Notes under the pieces: model-generated
Databases searched by the model: none
Seen by the model: the letters and a program-made list of their open reading frames with translations, nothing else
What the model was told of the DNA's origin: nothing
Shown here: positions 24,965 to 33,266 of the stretch, piece by piece
Layout: every line of letters starts with the position of its first letter
Position numbering within the stretch: position 1 is the first letter of the stretch
From: an uncultured Acidimicrobiales bacterium
Lineage (GTDB): Bacteria > Actinomycetota > Acidimicrobiia > Acidimicrobiales > SZUA-35
Assembly: GCA_937925335.1 (NCBI GenBank)
Contig: CALEWY010000121.1
Coordinates: 1-41,229, forward strand
Length of the DNA: 41,229 bases
Direction: 5' to 3'
Translations under genes and position numbers: made by a program

Positions 24965-26476
24965 TCACCCGTCGTAGCCGACCCAGGCTCCTTGGGCGGC
25001 AGCGACGATCGCTGGATCGAGGATCGTTGAGGGGCGGGTGTCGAAATTGGCTCGGGCGACGTCGGCGGGGAAGACACGTGCGGCGGCGAAGACGGTGTCG
25101 TCGATGAAGCGGGTGCCGTCGAGTGGCGGGATATCGACCTCCGGTGGGCCGGATCGGCCGGCGAGGTGGAAGCCCCAATCGCCGAAGGAGGGAACGTCAA
25201 CGTGGTAACTCGTGAGCGACCATCCGGCGGCCTCGAGCGTGTCGGCACAGGTCCAGTAGGCACGGGGCGCGAAGAACGGCGAGCCACATTGCACGGCCAT
25301 CACGCCGTCGGCGGCCAGTAGATCATCGAGCACCTGATAGATCTCGACTGAGTAGAGCCTGCCAAGCGCAGGGGTGTCGGGGTCCGGAAAATCGACAACG
25401 ATCGAGTCGAACGTACGGCCGGCGTCGACGGCCTCTTCGGCCCAAACGAACGCGTCGTCGTTCACGATCGTGAGACGGTCATCGTCACACGCACCGTCTT
25501 GGATCGCTTCGAGTTCGGGGATCGATCGCATCAGTTCGACGACGGTTGGATCGAGTTCAACCAGCGTGACGGATTCGACGGTGTCATGGCGCAGCGCCTC
25601 ACGAGCGGCGAGGCAATCACCGCCACCGAGGATGAGCACGTTGGCCGAACCGGACACCGCCGGGTGCACGAGCGACTCGTGATAGCGATGTTCGTCGACA
25701 CTCGAGAGCTGCAGATCGTTGTTCAAGAACAGCCGCGTGTCGACAACACCGCCGGGGTGCGTGCGGGAGGTGACGACGAGCTCTTGAACACCACTCTCTT
25801 CGCGAGCGATGATCGGATCACGGAAGAGGGCTTGGCGGCCGTCGGTCACGATCGATGGAGCGGCGAGGGCGACGCCCACGAGGCCGAGCGCACCGGCTGC
25901 CATCCACGGCACGACGAAACGTCGGCCGTCCGTCGGCACGATGAACACAACGGCACCGGCGGCGACGAGGTTGATCGCCGCGATCAGAACGGTGCCAGAC
26001 ACCAACCCGAAGACGGGGCGGACAAAGAACGCAAACCCGATCGCGCCGACGAGGGCCCCGAAGTAGTCGGCTGCGGTGTAGCTCGACACGACGGTTGCTG
26101 CCGATTGCTTGGACAGCTTGTCGTTGAGCGCGGCGAGCAACGGCATCTCCGCGCCGATGCACACGCCGATGGCGAGCGAGATGCCAAGCAGCGGGCCCCA
26201 GAGTGAATCGAGGCGAGCCCACGACCAATAGAGCATGGGTGCCGCTGCGCCACCGAGGAGCGCAAGCACGATCTCGATTCGAACGAAGTTGACGACCGGC
26301 TTGTCGGCCCAGCGGCCGCCGGTCGTTGCACCGATTCCCATGCCGAGCATGGCGGTGCCAAGCACGATCGCGTTGGCTCGTTCGGTGCTGCCGACCGTGA
26401 CGGTTCCGAGCAGCATGAGCGAGAGCTCATAGGCCACGCCCGCCCCAGCGATGATCGCCGCGACGAACAGCAGCAA
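24965..26476 (-). CDS. Membrane-fused spermidine synthase-like protein
   Basis: About 503 residues. The N-terminal ~215 hold about six hydrophobic segments. The C-terminal part is a polyamine aminopropyltransferase-like Rossmann domain: VLILGGGDCLAAREAL for the decarboxy-AdoMet loop, VTLVELDPTVVEL, and FDSIVVDFPDPDTPALGRLYSVEIYQVLDDLLAADGVMAVQ with the catalytic-type Asp. Fused forms like this travel with DUF350, DUF4247 and DUF2617 genes in actinobacteria. Polyamine or phospholipid-amine chemistry at the membrane is inferred. Start: TTG 26476 is the first usual start codon, but an in-frame CTG at 26503 overlaps the DUF350 stop as CTGA and would add MTSLHNRRR, a natural basic N-terminus. Confidence 0.85.
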   Translation of the reverse strand: MLLFVAAIIAGAGVAYELSLMLLGTVTVGSTERANAIVLGTAMLGMGIGATTGGRWADKPVVNFVRIEIVLALLGGAAAPMLYWSWARLDSLWGPLLGISLAIGVCIGAEMPLLAALNDKLSKQSAATVVSSYTAADYFGALVGAIGFAFFVRPVFGLVSGTVLIAAINLVAAGAVVFIVPTDGRRFVVPWMAAGALGLVGVALAAPSIVTDGRQALFRDPIIAREESGVQELVVTSRTHPGGVVDTRLFLNNDLQLSSVDEHRYHESLVHPAVSGSANVLILGGGDCLAAREALRHDTVESVTLVELDPTVVELMRSIPELEAIQDGACDDDRLTIVNDDAFVWAEEAVDAGRTFDSIVVDFPDPDTPALGRLYSVEIYQVLDDLLAADGVMAVQCGSPFFAPRAYWTCADTLEAAGWSLTSYHVDVPSFGDWGFHLAGRSGPPEVDIPPLDGTRFIDDTVFAAARVFPADVARANFDTRPSTILDPAIVAAAQGAWVGYDG

Positions 26477-26499
26477 ACGCCGCCGATTGTGAAGGGAGG

Positions 26500-26916
26500 T
26501 CAGGAGATAGCGGCGGCCACGACGAGGGCGAGGCCGACCTCAGCACCCACCGCAACGCACACCGCAGGGTCGAATTCCTTCTCTTCGACGATGCGCCGCA
26601 AATCAACCGGCAACACCACATCGACAAGAAGGAAGGCAATGGCGGACATGACCAACCCGAGGCTGCTGTAGAGAACGGCCTCAATCAGCCCGTCCGACAA
26701 ACCATCAGGGGCGGTCCAGATCGCAGAGAACACGATGATGCCGACGGCCACCATCTTTCCACCGACGAGTAGGCCAGCGTTGAGATTGTCGGACACCTGC
26801 TTGCGAAGATCGCCAGGGGTCAACAAGTCGACCACGATGAAGCCGGCGCCCATCAGGGCAAAGGCAACCGCCAACCACGCGACGGTACTTCCAAGATCAT
26901 CAATGAAAACTTCCAT
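26500..26916 (-). CDS. DUF350 (YjfL-like) membrane protein
   Basis: 138 residues with four hydrophobic segments in the two-fold repeated layout of DUF350: AVAFALMGAGFIVVDLLTPGDLRKQV in the first half mirrors SAIAFLLVDVVLPVDLRRIV in the second, each with a VVD/LVD plus PxDLR signature. In Escherichia coli the relative YjfL sits next to a PspA paralogue and an ATP-grasp glutathionylspermidine-synthase-like gene. Here it lies between DUF4247 (21-base gap) and a spermidine-synthase-like gene (end to start touching). A role as the membrane part of an envelope-stress or polyamine-linked complex is inferred from context. Confidence 0.85.
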   Translation of the reverse strand: MEVFIDDLGSTVAWLAVAFALMGAGFIVVDLLTPGDLRKQVSDNLNAGLLVGGKMVAVGIIVFSAIWTAPDGLSDGLIEAVLYSSLGLVMSAIAFLLVDVVLPVDLRRIVEEKEFDPAVCVAVGAEVGLALVVAAAIS

Positions 26917-26937
26917 GGCTGCTCTCTCCCTCGATTT

Positions 26938-27435
26938 CTACTTACCGGACGAACTGCCGCCGCCACGGAAGCCATTGCTACTACCGCCGCTCGACCGGTA
27001 GTTGTTTACTCGCGAACCCCATCGACTGTTGAGGATGAGGATGCCGTTGTGTCGGTTGTACGCCTGATCGTTGTCTTGGTACAGCAACACTGCTGAGCCG
27101 CCGCCGGGAGCTGGGGTGACCCAGACCGTGCCGCTGCTATAGAGCAAGAAGACGTCGCCGCCAGCGTCGTCTGATCGTTCGTCAGGCGCTTCGATGCTGG
27201 CGATCGAGTCGGCCACCGAGGCCGGACTACCGCTCGCCGCCCACTGGATATCGCTGCTCGTGCCATCGACTTCGAGAGCCGCGGCGTTCGAACGGTTCTG
27301 AATCGCTGGCGCCGCGTCGACCGTCTTTGGAAGGTCGGGGCCCTTGCCACATGCTGCGGCGATCAAAGCGAAGGCCGTGATGAGTGCCACGAAGTAGCGA
27401 ACGTGCTGTGGTTGACGAGTTGTTGTTGTCGTCAT
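26938..27435 (-). CDS. DUF4247 lipoprotein
   Basis: 165 residues. A type II signal peptide ends in LIAAAC, with the acylated Cys near residue 30. The mature part matches DUF4247: SDDAGGDVFLLYSSGTVWVTPAPGGGSAVLLYQDNDQAYNRHNGILILNSRW, followed by a Gly/Ser/Arg-rich tail ending in FRGGGSSSGK. The function is unknown; it is an actinobacterial and firmicute envelope protein found beside DUF350, DUF2617 and spermidine-synthase-like genes. ATG 27435 is preceded by GGAG and overlaps the upstream DUF2617 stop by four bases (ATGA), so translation is coupled. Confidence 0.82.
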   Translation of the reverse strand: MTTTTTRQPQHVRYFVALITAFALIAAACGKGPDLPKTVDAAPAIQNRSNAAALEVDGTSSDIQWAASGSPASVADSIASIEAPDERSDDAGGDVFLLYSSGTVWVTPAPGGGSAVLLYQDNDQAYNRHNGILILNSRWGSRVNNYRSSGGSSNGFRGGGSSSGK

Positions 27436-28082
27436 GACTGGTTCTCCTGACGGGTGGCCACTGTTGTCGTGGTGACCATGTGGGGGTCGTCGCCCGGATA
27501 CAGATGCCACGAGCTCCACTCGACGGTTGGTACGTCGGCGGCGCGGTGTTCATGCACGGTGAGACCGGTGATCGCAAGCGGGTGGCCGGGGAATCCGGCG
27601 ACCAATGCAGCGGGGTGAGAGGCGACCGATGCGAGGCGGGCTGCAGCCGCTTCGAGCTCGGCGAGATCGGTACTGAGTTCGGACTGGAACGCAAGGTTCC
27701 ATCCACCGTCGTGCCATTCGTGAGAGTCGGGCAGACGGTCGGCGAGAACCGATTCTTCCGCTGACCCGCAGGCGACGGTTTCTTGCGCTTCCCATCCATC
27801 GACTGGAGCGACGGTGCCGAGTGGCGTTGAGGCGAGAAGCACGCGGTGCGATGCGGTGAGAACGTCGAGACGAACGAGTGCAACGTCGAGTCGAACGAAG
27901 CGACTGGTGACAGCGCCGTGGGCGGTCGGCCCAGCTTGTAGACGAAGCAGGCGACCGTCGGTGTCGAGGGGCTCAATACGAAGAACGGGCACGTCGATCG
28001 CGACCTGGGCGGCAACGTCAGCCCGAGCAGCCTTGAGGCGAGGATCTCCAGAAACGTCGAGATGGTCGTCGGCGATCGCCAT
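27432..28082 (-). CDS. DUF2617 family protein
   Basis: 216 residues resembling the DUF2617 family of actinobacteria: cytosolic, with the late conserved block STDLAELEAAAARLASVASHPAALVAGFPGHPLAITGLTV and the C-terminal PTVEWSSWHLYPG. No catalytic motif is recognised. It is the first gene of the DUF2617, DUF4247, DUF350 and spermidine-synthase-like operon. The start ATG 28082 is chosen over two upstream in-frame ATGs because AAGGAGGGG lies just before it. The divergent DUF4178 gene begins about 180 bases away across a nested inverted repeat. Confidence 0.8.
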   Translation of the reverse strand: MAIADDHLDVSGDPRLKAARADVAAQVAIDVPVLRIEPLDTDGRLLRLQAGPTAHGAVTSRFVRLDVALVRLDVLTASHRVLLASTPLGTVAPVDGWEAQETVACGSAEESVLADRLPDSHEWHDGGWNLAFQSELSTDLAELEAAAARLASVASHPAALVAGFPGHPLAITGLTVHEHRAADVPTVEWSSWHLYPGDDPHMVTTTTVATRQENQS

Positions 28083-28104
28083 GGCATTCCCCTCCTTCAT
28101 GAAG

Positions 28105-28153
28105 CCATTACTGGGGGCCACTGTCTGATGTTGGCCCCTTCTGACAGTAATGG
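28105..28153. promoter_or_regulatory. Nested inverted repeat between divergent DUF2617 and DUF4178 genes
   Basis: Outer arms CCATTACTG (28105-28113) and CAGTAATGG (28145-28153) enclose inner arms GGGGCCA (28114-28120) and TGGCCCC (28132-28138). A third pair, ACTGTC (28120-28125) with GACAGT (28143-28148), competes with the outer pairing. It starts 23 bases upstream of the DUF2617 start and could be an operator for both promoters or a leader hairpin. Confidence 0.65.
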
Positions 28154-28260
28154 TGGTTTTTGAATCATCGGCGTACCCCTACCGCCGCTGTACTGTTTCG
28201 GCCATAGTTTTCACCACCTCGCCCACTCGTGGCGGCTGGCTCAACGAGAGGGATTTCACC

Positions 28261-28878
28261 ATGTTTGGTCGGTTCAAGAAGGACGACTTCACCGCTGCGT
28301 TGACCGCGTTGGCAAACGCTCCAGTCGGTGCTGCAACCCTCATTCAGGGCAAGAGGGGCGTGATCAAGGGCACGATGATCATGGACGAGGCCGGCGATCG
28401 CTGGATCGAGCATCTCATCAGCGACATCGACGGACGCATGTTCTGGGTCTCGATCGAGAACTACGACAGAACCGTTGCCACATTGTGGGAAGACGCCGAA
28501 ATCTTCGCGATGGGAGGCGGCCCGGACGACCGCAAGGTCACCTGGAAGTCGCACTCGTTCAAGCGGTCTGAATCCGGCACAGCGACGTTCACCGCCAAGG
28601 GTGATCTCGGCGTCAACCCGACCGGCACGGTCGCCTACGTAGACTTCACCGGCCCCGACGGCATGCGCCTCGGTTTCGAACGATTCGGCGAAGAGGGCGC
28701 TCATCGCCGATCACGCGTCATCACCGGCACCTGCCCGAACTGTGGAGCCCCAGTTGTGGTCGACGCTGCCGGCAAGTGCTCGAGCTGTTCGTCCGATCTC
28801 ATGACCGACCACGGCTGGTGGGGTGAGTGGGAAGTCGCTGTTGGCTACGACGTCACCAGCGAAGCCCGCCTGCAATAG
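28261..28878 (+). CDS. DUF4178 protein with zinc ribbon
   Basis: 205 residues. Most of the chain is a DUF4178-type beta-rich domain (GKRGVIKGTMIMDEAGDRWIEHLISDIDGRMFWVSIENYDRTVATLWED ... GTVAYVDFTGPDGMRLGFERFG). A C-terminal zinc ribbon, CPNCGAP ... CSSCSS, gives two C-x2-C knuckles at about residues 158-176. DUF4178 genes recur beside DUF350, DUF4247 and spermidine-synthase-like genes, so this is judged to be part of the same module although transcribed in the opposite direction. Function unproven. ATG 28261 has a GAGAGGGA purine stretch upstream. Confidence 0.82.
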   Translation: MFGRFKKDDFTAALTALANAPVGAATLIQGKRGVIKGTMIMDEAGDRWIEHLISDIDGRMFWVSIENYDRTVATLWEDAEIFAMGGGPDDRKVTWKSHSFKRSESGTATFTAKGDLGVNPTGTVAYVDFTGPDGMRLGFERFGEEGAHRRSRVITGTCPNCGAPVVVDAAGKCSSCSSDLMTDHGWWGEWEVAVGYDVTSEARLQ

Positions 28879-28892
28879 TCGGTCCGGCGGTT

Positions 28893-28906
28893 TGTGTGAT
28901 CACACA
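28893..28906. other. 14-bp perfect palindrome in a convergent gap
   Basis: TGTGTGATCACACA lies 15 bases after the DUF4178 stop, in the gap to the response-regulator 3' end. It resembles a GntR/CRP-type half-site pair without the usual spacer. Its place between gene ends argues against an operator. Confidence 0.3.
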
Positions 28907-28965
28907 GCGACGAAACCTGCAGCACCTGACTTGGCGTCGCGCCGCATCAGCGTGCCGACGAACGT

Positions 28966-29700
28966 TCAGTCCGCTGCAACCGTCATCTTGTAGCCCAGGC
29001 CCCGGATCGTGACGATGCATGTGGGATTCGATGGGTCGGCTTCGACCTTGCTGCGCAGCCGTTTGATGTGCACGTCAAGCGTCTTGGTGTCACCCACGTA
29101 GTCGTGTCCCCACACCCGATCGATCAACGTGTCGCGCGTGAGCACCAGCCCAACGTTCTCCATGAACAGCGACAGCAGATCGAACTCTTTCAGCGGCAAC
29201 TTCACGCGCTCGCCGTCGATGGTGACCTCATGACGATCGACGTCGAGACGGATTCGTCCTGCCACCAGTGGGGCGCTCGTCCGGTCGTCGACCGGGTCTG
29301 CCGGAGCAGGAGGCGAATCATCTCGCCGCCGCATCACCGCTCGCATTCGAGCGACGAGCTCTCGCATTCGATAGGGCTTGGTGACGTAATCGTCCGCGCC
29401 GACCTCGAGACCAACGACGGTGTCGAGCTCGCTCGACTTGGCCGTCACCATGATGATCGGGACCTTCGACGTTCTGCGGATCTCGCGGCACACATCGACA
29501 CCCGAGATGCGAGGCAGCATCAAGTCGAGCAACAACAGATCATGCGGATTGCCGCTGGCAACTCCTGCTGCGAAGGCATCGAGCGCCTCTTTGCCATCTC
29601 GAGCGAACTCAAGCTCGAAACCCTCGCGGGCCAATCCGATCTCGAGTGCGTCGATAAAGGACTCCTCGTCCTCAACGACGAGCACGCGTTCACCGGACAT
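28966..29700 (-). CDS. regX3: Phosphate-response regulator, RegX3/PhoB type
   Basis: 244 residues: an N-terminal receiver domain with the acidic pocket VVEDEES, phosphoacceptor Asp59 in LLLLDLMLP, the MVTAKSS switch Thr and the Lys of VTKPY, then a C-terminal OmpR-type winged helix with PLKEFDLLSLFMENVGLVLTRDTLIDRVWG and DTKTLDVHIKRLRSKVEADP. The DNA-binding part is very close to mycobacterial RegX3, which controls pst genes in phosphate starvation. Its ATG lies 11 bases inside the sensor-kinase gene, so the pair is translated together. It closes an eight-gene same-strand run beginning at pstS. Confidence 0.9.
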   Translation of the reverse strand: MSGERVLVVEDEESFIDALEIGLAREGFELEFARDGKEALDAFAAGVASGNPHDLLLLDLMLPRISGVDVCREIRRTSKVPIIMVTAKSSELDTVVGLEVGADDYVTKPYRMRELVARMRAVMRRRDDSPPAPADPVDDRTSAPLVAGRIRLDVDRHEVTIDGERVKLPLKEFDLLSLFMENVGLVLTRDTLIDRVWGHDYVGDTKTLDVHIKRLRSKVEADPSNPTCIVTIRGLGYKMTVAAD

Positions 29701-30889
29701 TGGCCACCTCCTCGCCGTTTGGCCGTTTACCGGTCAACTCAGCGGCCACCGACGGGCTGGTCGCGATGCGCAGCGTGAAACTCGTTCCGACACCTTCACG
29801 AGACCGCACCGTCACCGTCCCGCCGTGGTTGATCGCGACGTGGCGAACGATCGAGAGCCCCAGGCCCGTTCCTCCGGTGTTGCGGCTCCGCGCTTGGTCC
29901 ACTCGGTAGAACCGTTCGAAAATTCGTTCGAGATCTCGCTCGGGGATGCCATCGCCGGAATCGGTGACGCTCACCTCGACGTTGTGGCCCACAGCCGTTG
30001 CGACCAGTTCAACCTCAGCGCCTTCGTCGGAGTACTTGATGGCGTTGTCCAACAGGTTCGAAATCGCCGATTCGAGCTGGCGACGATCACCTTCGACGAT
30101 CAACCCATCATCGATCTCGGTCGAAATTTCGATCTGGCGAAGTTCGGCGGCAGCCATGACGTGGTCGAGCGATCGTTCGATGACGCCTGCAACGTCGACG
30201 CGGTCCAGTTCCAGCGTGTCACCGGCTTCGATGGTGGAGAGCGTGAGCAGGTCGTCGATGGTCGTCCCGAGTCGGATCGCCTCATGATGGAGGCGCTGCG
30301 ACAGGCGCTCGATCACGCTGGGGTCGTGTTCATCGATCAGCGTTTCGGCGAGCACTCCCATCGCCCCGACCGGCGTCTTCAACTCATGGCTGACGTTGGC
30401 CACGAAGTCGCGTCGGAGCGCTTCGACGAGGTTTCGTTCGGACGTGTCTTCGATGACGACGAGGATGCCCTCGCCGAGCGGCGTGCCATCACCCTGTTCG
30501 AGTGGAAGCGCACGAAGGCTCAGATGCCGGGGCGGTGGGCCGTAGAGATCGATCTCGTCCTCGGTCGCGCCCTGGCTCGTCGCCCGGTGAACCAGCTCTT
30601 CGATGGCTTGGCCGACCAGCGCATCGGTGTGACGACCGGAGTCGAATTGGCGTGCGAACCGATTGGCGAACACGGCCTGTTCGTTCTCGAACACGACGAT
30701 GCCGATCGGCACTGCGTTGAGCGACCGGACGAGCCGCTCCTCTTCCGTGCGGTTGAGCCGACCGCGATCACGGCTCTTCGACGACGTCGATCCGTCATCG
30801 GCCCGTTCTCGCCGTTCGCGCCTTCCCAAGAAGACGACGGTGAGCCCGACACCCAGAGCCAACCCAACGACGAGCGCGACCAGAGTCAC
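29690..30889 (-). CDS. senX3: Phosphate sensor histidine kinase, SenX3/PhoR type
   Basis: 399 residues: one membrane segment (about 3-21), a short basic stretch, a PAS-like domain (about 52-150) with VVFENEQAVFANRFAR, a dimerisation domain with His168 in FVANVSHELKTPVGA, and the ATPase domain with N box LLDNAIKYS, G1 DSGDGIPERD and G2 GTGLGLSIVRH. The lack of a real outside domain and the PAS domain match SenX3, which is thought to read phosphate through PhoU and Pst contact rather than by binding phosphate outside. The GTG start overlaps the phoU stop by four bases (GTGA), in line with that coupling. Confidence 0.9.
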   Translation of the reverse strand: MTLVALVVGLALGVGLTVVFLGRRERRERADDGSTSSKSRDRGRLNRTEEERLVRSLNAVPIGIVVFENEQAVFANRFARQFDSGRHTDALVGQAIEELVHRATSQGATEDEIDLYGPPPRHLSLRALPLEQGDGTPLGEGILVVIEDTSERNLVEALRRDFVANVSHELKTPVGAMGVLAETLIDEHDPSVIERLSQRLHHEAIRLGTTIDDLLTLSTIEAGDTLELDRVDVAGVIERSLDHVMAAAELRQIEISTEIDDGLIVEGDRRQLESAISNLLDNAIKYSDEGAEVELVATAVGHNVEVSVTDSGDGIPERDLERIFERFYRVDQARSRNTGGTGLGLSIVRHVAINHGGTVTVRSREGVGTSFTLRIATSPSVAAELTGKRPNGEEVANVR

Positions 30890-31695
30890 GACGGTGATTG
30901 TTCACCGCCATCGTCCGAGCTTGTTTCGGTCGTGGTGGCCTCCGCTCCGATGGGTTCGACCTCATCGTGTTCGGCGCTGCGGTTGCGAGAACGGATCGCT
31001 CCGTTGTGCTCAGGCAGCCAACCGGTGACCATGTAGATCACTCGGTTTCCGATGTTGACGGCGTGATCACCGATTCGTTCGTAGTAGCGAGCGATGAGCG
31101 CAAGTTGCACGGCTGCGGCGAGATCGATGTGCCCCTCGCTCTGCGCTTCGAAGATCGCTTCGACCATGTCTCGGTTGAGCTGATCGAGCTGATCGTCGAT
31201 GTCGTTGAGGGCGCCAGCCAGTGCGTCGTTTTCGTCGACGTAGGCGTCGATCGACAGGCGAAGCAGTCGCTGTGCTTCCTTCGCCATCGACGCGATAACG
31301 CCGCGGATTTGGGGCGTCATCGGCGAGCCGTACATGCGGCGAGCTGCCTTCGTGACGTTGACCATGAGGTCGGCGGATCGCTCGATCTCCGCCACCATCT
31401 TGGTGATCGTGATCAGCTGGCGCAGCTCGCCGGCGATCGGCGACTGGCGCACCATCACGTTGTAGCAACGCTCCTCGATCTCAATCGAGAGTCGGTCGAC
31501 ATCGTCGTCGCGGTCGATCAAGCGTTGGGCCATCCCGAGCTCGCCGGACAACAACACGTCGGTGCCCTGCGGAATCATCTCGTCGCACATCGCACCCAAA
31601 CGGACGATGTCCGCCTTGATCTCTTCAAGATCTCGGTGGTAGCGAACACGATGTTCGGTTGGTTCTGGTTCAGGAACGATCGGTGTGTCGGTCAT
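30886..31695 (-). CDS. phoU: Phosphate signalling protein PhoU
   Basis: 269 residues with the two-fold PhoU helical repeat: first-half motif EIERSADLMVNVTKAARRMYG and second-half motif YYERIGDHAVNIGNRVIYMVTG, carrying the conserved E-x-x-x-D metal-cluster residues. A Ser/Asp/Glu-rich tail of about 35 residues is an unusual extension for the family (usual length about 215-240). PhoU damps the kinase when phosphate is plentiful and restrains Pst transport. Start ATG 31695, not TTG 31698, since the GAGG upstream and the TGATG junction with the preceding gene favour it. A second PhoU-like gene lies directly upstream. Confidence 0.9.
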   Translation of the reverse strand: MTDTPIVPEPEPTEHRVRYHRDLEEIKADIVRLGAMCDEMIPQGTDVLLSGELGMAQRLIDRDDDVDRLSIEIEERCYNVMVRQSPIAGELRQLITITKMVAEIERSADLMVNVTKAARRMYGSPMTPQIRGVIASMAKEAQRLLRLSIDAYVDENDALAGALNDIDDQLDQLNRDMVEAIFEAQSEGHIDLAAAVQLALIARYYERIGDHAVNIGNRVIYMVTGWLPEHNGAIRSRNRSAEHDEVEPIGAEATTTETSSDDGGEQSPS

Positions 31696-32351
31696 CAAGC
31701 TACTTCCTCTGCAAGATACGCAGGGTCGCCGGTCTCCAGGTATCGGAGACGAAGCGCCATCACCTGAGTATGGTCGCCAATTCTGTCGAGAGAGCGTCCG
31801 ATCGCAAACGCTGCGAGGCCAACCCGCACCGCCGCCGGACCGTCCAGCTCCAGGATCCGTTCGAGCAACATCGTGGCAAACCGCTCGAGCGCGACCGCGG
31901 AATCAAGCTCGTCGAGAGGATCCAGCGACCTCGACGCCCATGCGGTCTGCACCACAGAGAACCGCTCACGAACGTGATGGCTCAGCGTGAGGATCACTTC
32001 GAACACGCTCGGGTGGTCGACGAGGAGCGAATGATCGTCGGCTCGGTTGGCGATCCGCAAACAGAGATCGCCTGAACGCTCGAGCGAACTCAGAACCCGG
32101 ATCACCGACACCACGAGACGGAGGTCGGACGCCATCGGCTGTTCGCGGACGAGCAGGTTGTAACAACGCTCGGTCAGCGACACCTGCATGGCATCGATCT
32201 CATCGTCGGACGCGAGCAGCTGCGCAGCCAGGGCAGCATCGCCGGTCTCGAGAAATTCGATGGTGGAGTCGAGTGCGCCGCCGACTCGGAGCGCCATGAG
32301 CTCGACCTGCAACCGCAGTTCAGCGAGCTCCTCAACGAAGGATGTGGTCAT
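31695..32351 (-). CDS. Second PhoU-like protein
   Basis: 218 residues of the PhoU fold, diverged from its neighbour: FVEELAELRLQVELMALRVGGALDSTIEFLETGDAALAAQLLASDDEIDAMQVSLTERCYNLLVREQPMASDLRLVV, first metal motif SLERSGDLCLRIANRADD and second motif SLDRIGDHTQVMALRLRYLETGDP. Both halves keep the acidic metal residues, so it may be functional. It lies 20 bases after pstB and its stop shares one base with the start of phoU (TGATG). The two paralogues could form a heteromer or split the roles of controlling the kinase and the transporter; this is inference. Confidence 0.88.
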   Translation of the reverse strand: MTTSFVEELAELRLQVELMALRVGGALDSTIEFLETGDAALAAQLLASDDEIDAMQVSLTERCYNLLVREQPMASDLRLVVSVIRVLSSLERSGDLCLRIANRADDHSLLVDHPSVFEVILTLSHHVRERFSVVQTAWASRSLDPLDELDSAVALERFATMLLERILELDGPAAVRVGLAAFAIGRSLDRIGDHTQVMALRLRYLETGDPAYLAEEVA

Positions 32352-32371
32352 GGCTTTCGAGCGAGCGACGC

Positions 32372-33262
32372 TCAGCCGAACCGGCCCGTGACGTAGTTCT
32401 CGGTTCGCTCATCGGAGGGGTTCGAGAAGATCCGGTCGGTTGCGTCGTATTCGACGAGTTGGCCGGTGCGGCGATCGCTCTGGGAGTCGAGCTCGGTCGT
32501 GAAGAACGCACAACGATCGGAGACCCGGGCGGCCTGTTGCATGTTGTGGGTCACGATCACGATCGTGTAGTTGTCCTTGAGCTCGTGCATGAGATCTTCG
32601 ATACGACCGGTTGCGATCGGGTCGAGCGCGGAGCACGGCTCGTCCATCAGCAACATGTCCGGCTGGGTGGCGATCGCTCGAGCGATACACAGACGTTGCT
32701 GCTGGCCGCCGGAGAGACCGAGCGCCGAGCTGTCGAGACGATCCTTGACCTCTTCCCAGAGGGCGGCGGACCGGAGCGAGCGCTCGACGAGTTCATCGAA
32801 CTCACTCTTTGGGATGCCAGCGATACGCGGACCGAACGTGATGTTCTCGCGAATCGACTTCGGGAACGGGTTCGGCTTCTGGAACACCATGCCGATGCGG
32901 CGTCGAACCTCGACGGGGTCAACCTTTGGCCCGTAAAGATCGATCCCTCGATAGGAGACGAGCCCTTCGACGCGCGCTCCGTCGATGAGGTCGTTCATCC
33001 GGTTCAGGCTCCGGAGCACGGTCGACTTGCCGCAACCCGATGGCCCGATCATGGCGGTGATTTGGTGCTCGCGAACCGGCATGTTCACGTCGCGAACGGC
33101 TCGGAAGTCGGAGTAGTAGACCGAGACGTCTTTGACGTCCATCACGATCGATTGCTCGACTGCGACGTCGGCTGCGGGAGACGACGTGTCGTTCGTCATT
33201 GTTGCGGTAGCTCCGAAGTTGCGGGGACTAGAAAGGTGCGAGTCGTAGGTTCGCTCGGTCAT
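32372..33262 (-). CDS. pstB: Phosphate ABC transporter ATP-binding protein PstB
   Basis: 296 residues with Walker [10 protein letters not shown], the phosphate-type Q-loop region [34 protein letters not shown] signature [14 protein letters not shown], Walker [16 protein letters not shown] and the switch His in [14 protein letters not shown]. These are near-identical to canonical PstB. The N-terminus has about 40 extra residues before the ABC core. ATG 33262 is used as AAGGAAAG lies seven bases upstream; Met22 is an alternative. The pstA stop is four bases upstream. It powers high-affinity phosphate uptake through PstC-PstA. Confidence 0.95.
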   Translation of the reverse strand: MTERTYDSHLSSPRNFGATATMTNDTSSPAADVAVEQSIVMDVKDVSVYYSDFRAVRDVNMPVREHQITAMIGPSGCGKSTVLRSLNRMNDLIDGARVEGLVSYRGIDLYGPKVDPVEVRRRIGMVFQKPNPFPKSIRENITFGPRIAGIPKSEFDELVERSLRSAALWEEVKDRLDSSALGLSGGQQQRLCIARAIATQPDMLLMDEPCSALDPIATGRIEDLMHELKDNYTIVIVTHNMQQAARVSDRCAFFTTELDSQSDRRTGQLVEYDATDRIFSNPSDERTENYVTGRFG

Positions 33263-33266
33263 TGTG

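Noticed and set aside
28893-28906. TGTGTGATCACACA as a CRP/GlxR-type site
   Set aside because: Known sites have TGTGA and TCACA separated by about six bases. Here they abut, and the site lies between two gene ends rather than at a promoter.
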